From NCBI GenBank assembly GCA_033032175.1, contig CM065331.1, forward strand, positions 9,548,370 through 9,612,369: a stretch of DNA of 64,000 bases, read 5' to 3'. Each line of letters starts with the position of its first letter. The stretch's first letter is position 1. The notes beneath the pieces are model-generated. The model was not told the DNA's origin. It searched no databases and worked only from the letters and a program-made list of their open reading frames with translations. Source of the DNA: Saturnia japonica. Lineage: Eukaryota; Arthropoda; Insecta; Lepidoptera; Saturniidae. Positions 10,097 through 20,063 of this stretch are shown here, one piece after another. The translations under genes and the position numbers were made by a program.

Positions 10097-12991
10097 CTAG
10101 GCTTGGGTTACCGCTAGAGAGGGTGGACGTGACGGGTGTGCTGGAGCGAAATTGACCGCCCGCCCTCTGCGGAGAGAACGGTGGTTACGCGGGCGTGGGC
10201 GCTGGCACGCTCTGTTTGGAGAGACGGATGTGTAATATTTATTCGAATTTTCGATGTGATCGTCGGGATCAATAAAAATATTGCGCGGCCGGCGTTTGCA
10301 CCGGATGTCCGTGGGTGCCGGAACATAAGTGGCGGCTGTTTTTATTAACGGATTCGCGTGGTTCGACGCGGCGTCGAAATACGAACGGGAGAGCTGTTTA
10401 ACGTAGGCATGTATCGAAGGAAGCTCCATATCTCTATGGAGATCTACGCTTCGAACATACCACGGGGCCCCGGTGAGACGATAGAGGAACCTATTCTGTA
10501 TCGATTGTAACCGTTTGAAACTCGACTCGGACATATGTGCGAACACGGCGCAACTGTATGTCAAAATTGGTCGAATACACGTCTTGTAGAGCGTGAGCTT
10601 ATGTCGCGTGGACATTTTACTCACCGAACACAACAGAGGATGCAACCGGGCCAGGACCCACGCGGCCCTGTTCCTAACCTTACGGATGTGGGGTCTAAAG
10701 GAGAGCCTACTATCTAGGGTTACCCCTAGATATTTGGTCTCTCTTACATACGGAATCGGATTATCGTAGAGCTTAACAGGTTTAAGCTTCCACGGTATCT
10801 GTGACGAATCCGCATCGAAGAGCATCGCGGCGCTCTTCGAGGGATTAACGGCTATACGCCACTCGTTAAACCACTTCCCGAGAGTGGTCACGGAGCGTTG
10901 GACTTTGTGTCTGAGGTGGGATCTATTCCTATCTGAGGCATATAAGACTGTATCGTCAGCGTATAGCCCTACCTCGACCTCCGGGAGTCGAGGTAGGTCA
11001 CTGACGTACAGGTTAAATAGGCTAGGAGCCAGGATCGAACCTTGGGGAACGCCTGAGCGTATTGGACGGGGCGTGGACAATTCACCTTCCACTCTATAGC
11101 GAAAGGTGCGATCTGTTAGATAGTCGCGAATTATTTTAATTAGCCTATTGGGGACTTCAAAGTGATACAACTTGTAGATCAATCCCTCGTGCCAGACCTT
11201 ATCGAAGGCCTTGGCAACGTCGAAAAAGACCGCAAGTGTACGGCGGGGTTTATATAATTCAGCAAAATTAAATGCAACGTGCTCCGTGAGGCGGTGCACT
11301 TGATGAGTGCAAGAATATCTAGCACGGAAACCGAATTGCTCAGGCGGATAGAGGTCTTTCTCCTCTATTACTGACTTGAGACGGTTCAGAAGGATCCGCT
11401 CGTACATTTTCCCTAAAGTATTTAGGAGACTGATCGGGCGATAGCTGTCGGGAAGCGACGCGCTCTTGCCGGGCTTACGGATACCTATGACTATGGCCTT
11501 TTTCCAGGCGGCTGGAAAATGGCAGTGGGCTATGGCTACATTGAAGATGCAGACCAAAAGAGCTATGAGGCGATCGGGAAGAAGTCTAAGTACTTCATTC
11601 CTGATCCCGTCGGGACCTGGTGCTTTTCTAAGCTTAAGGCTTTTTATAATGGAAAGAACCTCCTCAGACGTGACTGGGGACAGGGAGTCTGTCGCGGGGA
11701 GCTTATCCAGCTCCCGCACGCATCCATCGATACCCTCGACCCGGTCGGTATTTGCATCGACACTGTTCGGAGAGCACTGGCTCTCCAAACAAGTGGCGAG
11801 GCACTCCGCCTTGTCGCTGCTATCGAAGGCGAGCGATATACCGGGACCCCTCTCGAGGGGGGGCATAAGATAAGAAGCCTCTATTTTGAGGCTGTGAGCT
11901 AATTTCCAGTAAGCCAGATGCGACGGCCTTAGCCCTTCGACGAGGGCGTCCCATCTGTGACTTCTGAGTTCTAATATACGGGCTCTAACCGATCTTTGAA
12001 GTGCGCGTAAACGTGCGCGGTTTTCCTCGGTCGGATAGTGGTCGTACGCACGAGTCGCCGCGTTCTTTTCCGTCAACAACGCCCGCACGTCGGCAGGGAG
12101 TACGAAGCGGCGATCGCTCGCCTCTTCGACCTCTCTCGAGGCCTCTCCGATGCCGGCCTGCAGGTGGTCGACCAGGGAATCGATCGCGAGATCTACGTCC
12201 GCAACGGACCCCAATACGTCCGGGATCCTATCTAAGCTGGACGAGGACGGCCTGTCCGCAAGATAATGTTTTAGCTTGGCATAGTCAACCACTTGGACCG
12301 AAGGAGGGCTAGAGTCGTCTGGTTGACCTAGCTGCATGATGACCGGACGGTGGTCGGAGTCGAGCTCGTGTACGACCCGAATGAGTCGTAACCGAAGCGC
12401 GATACCTTTAATGAGAGCTACATCAAGCACTGTCGGCATACAGTTGTCTTGAAAGTGGGTGGGAGTGGGTGGCGCTATGACATCAAAGTTTAGCACGTTC
12501 GTTAGCTCTTCGAGTTTAACCCCATTACTGGAGTCTCTCCAATTGCCAAACGAAGTGTGTCCACAATTGAGGTCACCCGCTATAATGACCGATTCACCGA
12601 GCGAAAGTAGCTTTTCTAGGTCAGACCTGAGAGGCTCTTTCCTCGGCGAGAGATAAACTGAGACTAACGTTATGGACGGGTGGTCGGTCATTCCTAGTCT
12701 ACACACGGATACTTCCATATTGGTAAGTATCGGAGGATCTACCGGCGTACAATATAACGATCGTTTGTAATAAATGAGAGTGCCGCCCCCGCGGCCGGCC
12801 CGGTCATTTCTTACAATATTGTAGTTCGCGATTTTTGGATCACGTTTAGCACGCTTTAAGAGCGTCTCCTGCACTAAAAGAACATCTACTTGGTGATCTT
12901 TAAGAAAGGTCGCGACGAGATCACGCTGCGGAAGTAGGCTTCGCGCGTTAAAAAACGAAAGATTTAACGCTTTCGGTTTAAACTTAGCCAT
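10097..12991 (-). CDS. Jockey ORF2: AP-like endonuclease plus reverse transcriptase
   Basis: An intact 964-residue protein. Residues about 8-225 are an AP-like endonuclease with N15 (F-N-A-R-S), E42 (V-Q-E-T), the D140/N142 pair (A-G-D-L-N) and S-D-H-R-P at 212-216, all expected catalytic positions. The reverse transcriptase follows, with K-A-P-G-P-D-G, S-Y-R-P-I-S-L-L-N, F-D-V-A-K-A-F-D, G-V-P-Q-G-S-I-L-A-P and the catalytic Y-A-D-D at 677-680. The C-terminal part carries the usual Jockey extension (T-L-Y-K-T-C-I-R-P-I-L-T-Y). By family knowledge the protein nicks target DNA and primes reverse transcription there. The start codon lies 9 nt after the ORF1 stop, typical of Jockey elements. No stop or frameshift is seen, unlike every other LINE in the window. 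Confidence 0.96.
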   Translation of the reverse strand: MAKFKPKALNLSFFNARSLLPQRDLVATFLKDHQVDVLLVQETLLKRAKRDPKIANYNIVRNDRAGRGGGTLIYYKRSLYCTPVDPPILTNMEVSVCRLGMTDHPSITLVSVYLSPRKEPLRSDLEKLLSLGESVIIAGDLNCGHTSFGNWRDSSNGVKLEELTNVLNFDVIAPPTPTHFQDNCMPTVLDVALIKGIALRLRLIRVVHELDSDHRPVIMQLGQPDDSSPPSVQVVDYAKLKHYLADRPSSSSLDRIPDVLGSVADVDLAIDSLVDHLQAGIGEASREVEEASDRRFVLPADVRALLTEKNAATRAYDHYPTEENRARLRALQRSVRARILELRSHRWDALVEGLRPSHLAYWKLAHSLKIEASYLMPPLERGPGISLAFDSSDKAECLATCLESQCSPNSVDANTDRVEGIDGCVRELDKLPATDSLSPVTSEEVLSIIKSLKLRKAPGPDGIRNEVLRLLPDRLIALLVCIFNVAIAHCHFPAAWKKAIVIGIRKPGKSASLPDSYRPISLLNTLGKMYERILLNRLKSVIEEKDLYPPEQFGFRARYSCTHQVHRLTEHVAFNFAELYKPRRTLAVFFDVAKAFDKVWHEGLIYKLYHFEVPNRLIKIIRDYLTDRTFRYRVEGELSTPRPIRSGVPQGSILAPSLFNLYVSDLPRLPEVEVGLYADDTVLYASDRNRSHLRHKVQRSVTTLGKWFNEWRIAVNPSKSAAMLFDADSSQIPWKLKPVKLYDNPIPYVRETKYLGVTLDSRLSFRPHIRKVRNRAAWVLARLHPLLCSVSKMSTRHKLTLYKTCIRPILTYSCAVFAHMSESSFKRLQSIQNRFLYRLTGAPWYVRSVDLHRDMELPSIHAYVKQLSRSYFDAASNHANPLIKTAATYVPAPTDIRCKRRPRNIFIDPDDHIENSNKYYTSVSPNRACQRPRPRNHRSLRRGRAVNFAPAHPSRPPSLAVTQA

Positions 12992-13000
12992 TGAAAGGCC

Positions 13001-14243
13001 CTAATTTTTATTACTACTCGCCTCGCGATCGAGACGTTGTAGTGTCTCTACGAGGCGGGGGAACGCGCAAGCGGTCTTGATGAGACCGAAGCGCTCCAAA
13101 TGGTCGTTGTATTCGATGAGCTCGCGGATATCGTGCTCGCGGGTGAGCAGTATCATTAGGTCGTTACTATTGACGACAGTGTTAGCGGGCGCGCGGGGCG
13201 CAGGAGCGCGGGGCGCGGGAATATCCATAGCCATAAGGGGCTGTGGATTGGGGCGGCGGGGGCCCCATGCGTTCTGCGATGAACGCACGGGTTGCGGTTG
13301 CACCGCGCGGGGTGCGGAGAGGCCGGCGGTGGCCGGGGACTGGCGCGGGACCGGCAGCGCGGGAAATTCTCCTGACGCCAGCGGGGGTTGCGCTTTGATG
13401 GCTGAGGTGGGGGGCGCCGCCCGGGGGGCCGCCTGCCTCTGCGTGCGTGGCCGCGTGGTACGCGGGGCCTTGGGGCAACCGCGATAATTCGCGGGATGCC
13501 CCTCCTCCCCGCATAACACGCAGCTCGGGGGGACGACGGAGTCACGCTCGCGCGTGCACTCCCGTGTGGGGTGGTCCTCTCGGCACTTTACGCACCGCGG
13601 ACGAGAATGACAGTTACGGGCAGCGTGCCCGTACAGCTGGCAGTTGTGGCACTGCGCAGGCTGGTGGTTTTTGTGTGGGGGCTCCACGTTAATCCCGGAG
13701 AGCCCGCACACCGTCTCTAGCTGGAAGATGGCCTTTCCCTCGGGGGAAAGTTCCAATATGGCCACTACCATTTGTAGTGGCCGCTTATCTTTACTGTACA
13801 TCCGGTGTACTTCCCGGATGGGATAACTTTGCTCCTTGAGCGAGGAGCACACCTCCGATGGGTCGAGCTCCACCGGAATGCGGCGGATGACCACTCGGAG
13901 GACGCGCTCCTCCGCGAGCGAATACGTATAAAATTGCAGACCTTTCTGCCGGAGGAGGGTGGTTAGTTTACGGTGAGTTTCCGAAGAACTCACCGAAATA
14001 GAAATCCCGTTGACTATGTTTCTAGCCTTGTGGTAGTCGAGTTTGAGTCTGCGCATCTCATTGCAGACTCCCATCCAGGCTGCCTTGTCCCGGATTATGA
14101 TTGGAGGTGGGGCACGCTCTTTTTTCCCGCCGGCGGGCGCGGGGAGCTGGGAGGACGCGGGGGCGGCGGCGCCCCTGACTACTGCCTTAGCTATTACCTT
14201 AGGCGCCGGTTGAGCAGTCGGACTGCTACGCGCCGTTCGCTTA
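13001..14243 (-). CDS. Jockey ORF1 (gag-like, CCHC zinc knuckles), 5'-truncated
   Basis: The frame is open from the element's truncated edge (14243) to a stop at 13001. The first internal ATG is at 14074 and gives 357 residues; upstream codons (ending ...I-I-R-D-K-A-A-W-M) are clearly part of the same protein, so the true start is missing. Three zinc knuckles are visible: CHNCQLYGHAARNC, CVKCREDHPTREC and CVLCGEEGHPANYRGC. A Pro/Ala/Arg-rich low-complexity stretch follows. By family this is the RNA-binding nucleocapsid-like protein that packages the LINE transcript. It lies 9 nt upstream of ORF2 on the same strand. Whether translation can start at 14074 is unknown. Confidence 0.9.
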
Positions 14244-14246
14244 CGC

Positions 14247-15175
14247 GATCATTGTCATTCAAGGATGTATATCAGGAAGTTTGGAAATATATTATATGTA
14301 CAAACAGAACTATAGATTTATCTATACTAGCGGTCGCCCAATGATCGAAATTCGACCAGCGACTATTTAATCATAGACTATTTTCTGTTTGACATTTGCA
14401 GTATGAACCTAAACAATGAATAATATATCACTTGCTGCTACTTTTCATCGAATGACAATGTCAATATTTTGGGGGGTTTAATTTCAATGGCACTGATCAT
14501 GTTAGGATTCGCAGTATAAATTTATTTCATTTAATATAATAATATCAGATATTATAGATAAATTTTAGGTTTCTGCACTCCTTCTCCATATAAACTCTAA
14601 CCATGCCAAATCTCACAGTCTTCCATGCACGCAATACGCTTAAAAAGGTGTAGAAAGATTTTGCTTCAAGTTTTATCAAAAGGATGATGATGATAGACAA
14701 TGGTTTTTCGATAATTTACGCGCCTACGAATTACTTCTAAAATGTGACATAAAACTAAAATTTTAACCTATGTTCACGTATGTTTTCAAATTGTGTGTTC
14801 GATTGCCTCATGACTAGCATACACCAGGTATTTATTATACACGGGTGTCACGTTCCGGGATCAGCCGGTGTATATTCATTAAAAAAATTCATGTGTTTTT
14901 GTTGCAGGCAGGTTTTTTGTTTCCTTTTTACCGGACTGCGAAAAAGGAGGATTATAACTATTTCTTCAGCATGCTCTGTAGCTTAAACGGCTTAATTGAT
15001 TTTAGCATACGAGGTGTCGTTACATTCGTCTTAATTTAGGGAGTGACATAGGCTATATAATATTTAATGACGAGGTCTGGAAATAAAAAAAAAAAACCAA
15101 AAAAGAAAAAAAATTCAAGTGTTGTTCATTCCGGGTTATTTGTTTTTTTTTTTTTTTTGAACTTACTACACTGTT
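14247..15175. repeat. Right copy of the ~926-bp direct repeat flanking the Jockey LINE
   Basis: Twin of 8599-9524. It starts exactly where Jockey ORF1 stops matching its own frame and continues into an older Jockey tail (GAACTTACTACACTGTTAGC...), whereas the left copy is cut after GAACTTACTACACTGTT by the new element's poly-T. Confidence 0.9.
14327..14672 (-). mobile_element. Helitron-like element, family 1, duplicated copy
   Basis: Same truncated family-1 element as at 8679-9024, differing at roughly 20 sites. The 3' CTAG is at 14327-14330 on the plus strand. It is carried within the 926-bp repeat. Confidence 0.7.
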
Positions 15176-15390
15176 AGCCTTAGGGTCGCTATCCAAAAAC
15201 AGAGCCGCTGCGGCTTTTACAGCTTCACCGGACTTGGGGGCGAGCGCTTACTGCTTAGGGAACTCAGCCAGCCGACTGTTGTAGTTTTTTTTTTTTTTTT
15301 GAACCGACTACACTGTTAGCCTTAGGGGCCTATCCTAAAACAGAGCTGCTGCGGCTTTTACAGCTTCACCGGACTGGACTGTTGTAGTCA
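15143..15390 (-). mobile_element. Two older truncated Jockey 3' ends in head-to-tail order
   Basis: A poly-T (about 15143-15158) is followed by Jockey 3' UTR sequence to about 15282. Then a second poly-T (about 15285-15300) starts another piece of the same 3' UTR to about 15390. Both are on the minus strand like the full element at 9523-14246, and both share GACTACACTGTTAGCC and GCGGCTTTTACAGCTTCACC blocks. They are about 100 bp each, with no coding sequence. Confidence 0.85.
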
Positions 15391-15680
15391 GGTGCTTGTA
15401 TATATACTCAACGATAAAGTTAATTTCTATAGCGCAATGTAGGATAGTAGGATGCGTCTTATGTGGCTCGATAGATGTCGCTATGTGTCGCTACGTAGTT
15501 GCGTCGATGCGTCGATGCGTCAATTGTGGCGAGAGATGTCGCTACACTTTAGCTTGTCATTAATTTAGTTTGTTGAATTGTAGTGTTTATCTTCAAGTAA
15601 GACGTAATCAAGTGAAATGTAATAGTTTATATTAGTTCTTAGTTAGTCATATTATTTGTGTGGAATTAAATTAAGCTTTA

Positions 15681-15974
15681 TCTATATATTAATACGTGAA
15701 GCAAAATCTATCGGCACCATTTTAAGCGTACCTACTTATTGCGTGCACGAAAGACTGTAAGATTTGACATGGTTAAAGATTATATCGTAAAGGAGCGCAG
15801 AAAGCTAAAATTTATCTATAATATCTGTTACTAATATATTCAATGAAATAAATTAATACTGCGAACGACCAGTGCCATTGAACTTAGACCCCCAAACAAT
15901 TAATGTCAAACAGAAAATGGTATATGATTAAAAAGTCGCTGGTCGAAGTCTTTCGACCTTACGGCGATCGCTAG
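15681..15974 (+). mobile_element. Helitron-like element, family 1, well-preserved ends
   Basis: Begins A|TCTATATATTAATACGTG at 15681 and ends GGCGATCGCTAG|T at 15974, followed by an (ATT)n run. This is the reference copy for family-1 boundaries in this window. It is 294 bp and non-coding. Confidence 0.8.
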
Positions 15975-15979
15975 TTATT

Positions 15980-18900
15980 ATTATTATTGTTATAAATTGT
16001 TGCATTGTCATGATATTATTTTCAAAAATATCCACCAATAATCGGCAATAATATATGTGGTGGTCGAAATCCATTCAGCGCAATTACTCCCGATCCAGAA
16101 ATTTTCAAATTGAACCGTGATTTACAATTCATAGAGACGGGAATTTGGAACGCACATAATTGAGTATTTCCTCCCGGACGCGGCCTAGTATGTGCGGCCC
16201 GGGAATCAAAGCTATACTATCTAAACGCTCGTATGAGACACGTGACAACGCATATGGAACGTGCTCAATAAGGCACGTAACTGACAAGTTAAAAAACTTT
16301 ACATTTTACGACGAACTTCGTATTTTTTAAAATACACGTATATATTTAGCAGTGTTGCCAGTATGGATTTGAAAATTTACAGTGTTTTGAACATAACAAT
16401 ACAGTAAATCATAAAGAGAAAAACAGGGTTTTCTACAGTACCTAATTTAATATAAAAAAAGACGACAGAAGTGAAAACTCAATTTTGAATTTTTAAATCA
16501 ATTATACTCTGAATTATTGCAGAGCATGTCGGTGACGCGAAATCAAAAGATTTTACCCATCCAGAAAGTCAAACACGCATATGATACAGGCGAGTATATA
16601 CAATGTATTAGTATATATATGCATGTCCATGTACACAGGCCGCTATACTACGCGTCGCTAGGCTGACACAAGCGGAATACGTCACGAGCATGATGAGGTC
16701 ACGCGAACCCATAAGTTTTCCCCCTACCAAAAATCGCTCAGTGCGGCTAAAGAACTTTTCACCTCAATAAATGTTATGTTTTTGTTACATTCAGTTCAAT
16801 CTAGTAAAACTTCTATTACTATATCGTTTGGTTTAAAATTAAGCAATTAGTATTAGACAGGCCAGCTAAAATAAAGCCTTTAACCGATTTTTTTCCATTG
16901 TTTTTTAACCCCCGACGCCAGCAGAAGGGCGTTATAAGTTTAACATGTGTATCTATTTGTATGTCTATGTCATCGTAGCTGAACCAATATAGATTATAAC
17001 ATATCACGAGAGTAGCTAAAATAAACGTTGAAAAAATCATCGGTAGTTTTGATTTTTGTGCTACACTATTACAATAAACGGAATACAATTAGTAATTACG
17101 CTACACCTTGCAACACTGGTATTGAGCGAAGATGAGGCATCAGTTTTTGAAGAAAAAAATTATCGTGATCAGTTGTTGCAAGGAAAAAATAGCTTTGAGT
17201 AATAATATAAAGTTCACAGATTTGAGAAAAAGACATATGGAGCCGGTCGGAACAAGAAAATGTCCCTTAATAGTATTTAATTGGATCAATTTTGAAAGGA
17301 TATGTCATGACTCCGTGTGCACGTGTGTGTATTATTTAAAAAAATATGCCGTTTTGTGTGCTATTACATTGTAAAAATTCTTCCGAAAAACAAAAAAAAA
17401 TTAAGATGAAGTATCATTTCATAGGTAACAAGGCATATTTTGATATTATTTTCCGATAAAATTTGTTATTTATCACAAAATTACAAAAATGTTACCAGGT
17501 TACAATGATATATTTTCCTGGAAGTTATAGTAAAATATATATATATAGCATTGAAAGATACTTTTAATTTACAACATGACTACCACGAAACCAAAAGGAT
17601 GGTAATATTTGTTACGTAATTTGTATGAACTGTTTACAAACACTGAAAGAAAGTGACATGGTTTCAAAGTAAAAATTATACAGAACCCTATCCAATTTAG
17701 TGTCCCAGTCAAAAATACATAAATCCAAGATGGTTGCCAAAAAAATTCAAACTCCTACGACATCGGAACCATTCGGGATAGGTATGGTAAGTTGAAAATT
17801 GGTATGTAAAGGTCATTGTGCCCCTTCATTTTAAGCACAAAAGCAGTCGCGTCAAGACAGGTGTTGGAATAACGACCACAATGCTGCAGTGGTAAAAAAT
17901 ATAGTAAAACTTATTTTATCTGTCCTGGCAACATTATTCATACCAGCACAATTCACATGTGTTTCTATCTGGTCGTTAAATAAGGTCACAGAGCTACTGG
18001 CATGTCCCACATTTGTTGATCTGAAGGCTCCATCTGTCTTTTTCTCAAATCTGTGTAATTAATAAAATAATAAAACATTTAAGTGACAGTTTTATATTTG
18101 ACATATATGTTTTTATGTTGCCATGACAACCATTTCACAGTGGTATAAATAGCGCGCGAGTTGAATGCAATCGGGGCCTGAGACGAAGAGCGGGAACATC
18201 TCCCCCGCCATCCACACGCCTCGCCTCACGCACTTTTACCGTAGTGATGCGAGTGTTGTCTTTGACAAACTATCTCACACTGATAACGTTAATACTCAAG
18301 TTGCGACCTCATGTTTTTTTTTTATAATAAGGACTGATTCGAGTCTGTCAACTTCTGTAACAAAAAAATAACATGTTGTCATTCATCTCAAAGCACGGGA
18401 AATAGCGAAAAATGAAGCTGATAATGATTAAATTTTAATAATATATTTTTTCAGTTTGATATCACTTCGTCATTATTTTTTACCAAAATGTAAATATTTC
18501 ATTTAAAACAACCTTTAGATATATCGACATCCTCATTCAATAATTCTAATTAGGTCTCGCATTATCCAATTCCTTAGCTCTGCATTCAACTCTCGCACTC
18601 ACTCTAGAACAATCACACCATTCACTCCTCGCCTCTTTCTCACTCGCAAATTTCTCTACGGCACCACATACAACCGATGAAAATCGCTCACTAACTACTC
18701 TTCAATTCGTTGACACTCGATGTTGATTAGTTGGCCACGCGGCGTTCACCCGTTGACAACGGGTAGACGTCGAGCGAGGAGGTTGTGCTGGTCGAGTGCT
18801 GGGATGATAAGCGAATGACGACCAATTCTGCTCTTCCTAATAGTCATTAACCCGACCACAGCGCCATCTATTCCATTCTAATTAAACAAAAAAAATCCAG

Positions 18901-19150
18901 TACAATAACGAACAAAACATAATAATAATTGGGCATGTCCATTAATCAAATCGTGAATTTTATTATGGTATTTATGGTCTTGGGTTCGTATAAAAATACC
19001 ATAGAAAAAAGGACGTTCAACTTTTGGCGAATTTGAAAATTTTCCCTTAAACTTTTCTAATTTTTCTTTCCATAGAAACCTATTTTGGACCACTAACTAA
19101 CAAAAAGAAGTTAGCTAAATCTGTCTAACCATTCTCAACTTTTATTCAAA
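15980..19150. other. Intergenic, no confident gene
   Basis: Holds repeat pieces: a dispersed lepidopteran-type repeat at about 16900-17000 (contains CCCCCGACGCCAGCAGAAGG). A block at 18715-18790 resembles 49255-49335 (GTTGACAC...CGATGTTGA and ...TGGTCGAGTG). An inverted pair (about 17211-17243 and 18022-18055) is shared around GATTTGAGAAAAAGACA. A short open stretch from 17346 begins M-P-F-C-V-L-L-H-C-K-N-S-S, faintly like the start of a THAP zinc-binding domain, but it ends within about 30 codons. Confidence 0.5.
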
Positions 19151-19154
19151 GACA

Positions 19155-19664
19155 CTAACTGTGCTCGTGGCTTCGCTCACGTTGACTGCAGAATGCCATC
19201 GAATCTTGCTTCCTCGCTCCCGGCTATTTTAAAGACAGAAATGCTTATTGTGGGTGTTCCTTAGAAGATAGAAATATACTCTCGCTGACTTTTTTATAGG
19301 TCTTTTTAATATCTACAATTATGTAGTACATTAGTTTAATATATCTCTTATGGTTTACTCAGCGTAAGCCATTTATGCGCCCGAACTGATTTTTTATTTA
19401 TTTACACGGAATTTTTTATTTATTTATTTTCTAAAATAAAAATTGCCTAAGTTACTCCTTATAATATATGCTATCTGCCAGTGAAAGTCCCGTCAAAATA
19501 GGTTTAACCGTTTCGGAGATTACTCGAAATAAACAGACCGACAGACAATAGTTAGAAAAAATTAGTGTTTTGTTATAGGTATTGTGTATGTACTTTCATA
19601 TATATTTAGTATAAAGATATTTTGACATTATAGACAGACACATCAATTTTATTAATTTTATAGA
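19155..19664 (-). mobile_element. Helitron-like element, family 3, inverted copy
   Basis: On the minus strand starts A|TCTATAAAATTAATAAAA (19664) and ends GCACAGTTAG|T (19155), a one-base change from the expected CTAG. Internal blocks match 6007-6484 and 52307-52822. Confidence 0.75.
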
Positions 19665-20063
19665 TGTGTTTAGAAAAAATCAAACATTGTTGTGGGTTTT
19701 AAACTATTTTTTCTCTATTTTAACATACGATTGTGCTGTACGGACGAATGAAAATACGTTCATATTGTTTGGGGGTGGGATTAAAATGTGCATTCCAATA
19801 ATGCGAGGATCATGAACCGCGACATATGTTGCAGTCTCATATTGCATTCAGTTATCAAGAGAAACGGATAAGGTACAGGTAAATTTTCTTGAATAAAATG
19901 GCCAGGGTTCCATAAAATAAAATCTTGTGCTCCGGGATAAAAATAATTCTATGTCTATAATGTCTACCGTTATAAGCTCAAAGCGTCAAATTTCATCCGA
20001 ACTTGTTTAGCCGTTTTTGCGTGATAGAGTAAAAAACAAAAAAACTCACTTTGGCCTTTATTA

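Larger units (their letters stand above)
9523..14246 (-). mobile_element. Jockey-clade non-LTR retrotransposon, intact ORF2, 5'-truncated in ORF1
   Basis: On the minus strand the element runs from 14246 (truncated 5' end inside ORF1) through ORF1, ORF2 and a ~500-bp 3' UTR to a 68-base poly-A tail (poly-T at 9523-9590). Its 3' UTR recurs as independent truncated insertions at 27457-27803 and 15143-15390, so this family has been active repeatedly here. The body is much more G+C-rich than its surroundings. With no 5' UTR or ORF1 start it probably cannot transcribe itself, although its ORF2 is undamaged, which points to recent insertion. Confidence 0.95.

Noticed and set aside
16819..17088. 89-codon minus-strand frame with a hydrophobic segment
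   Set aside because: Overlaps a common dispersed repeat (CCCCCGACGCCAGC...); the hydrophobicity comes from AT-rich codons.
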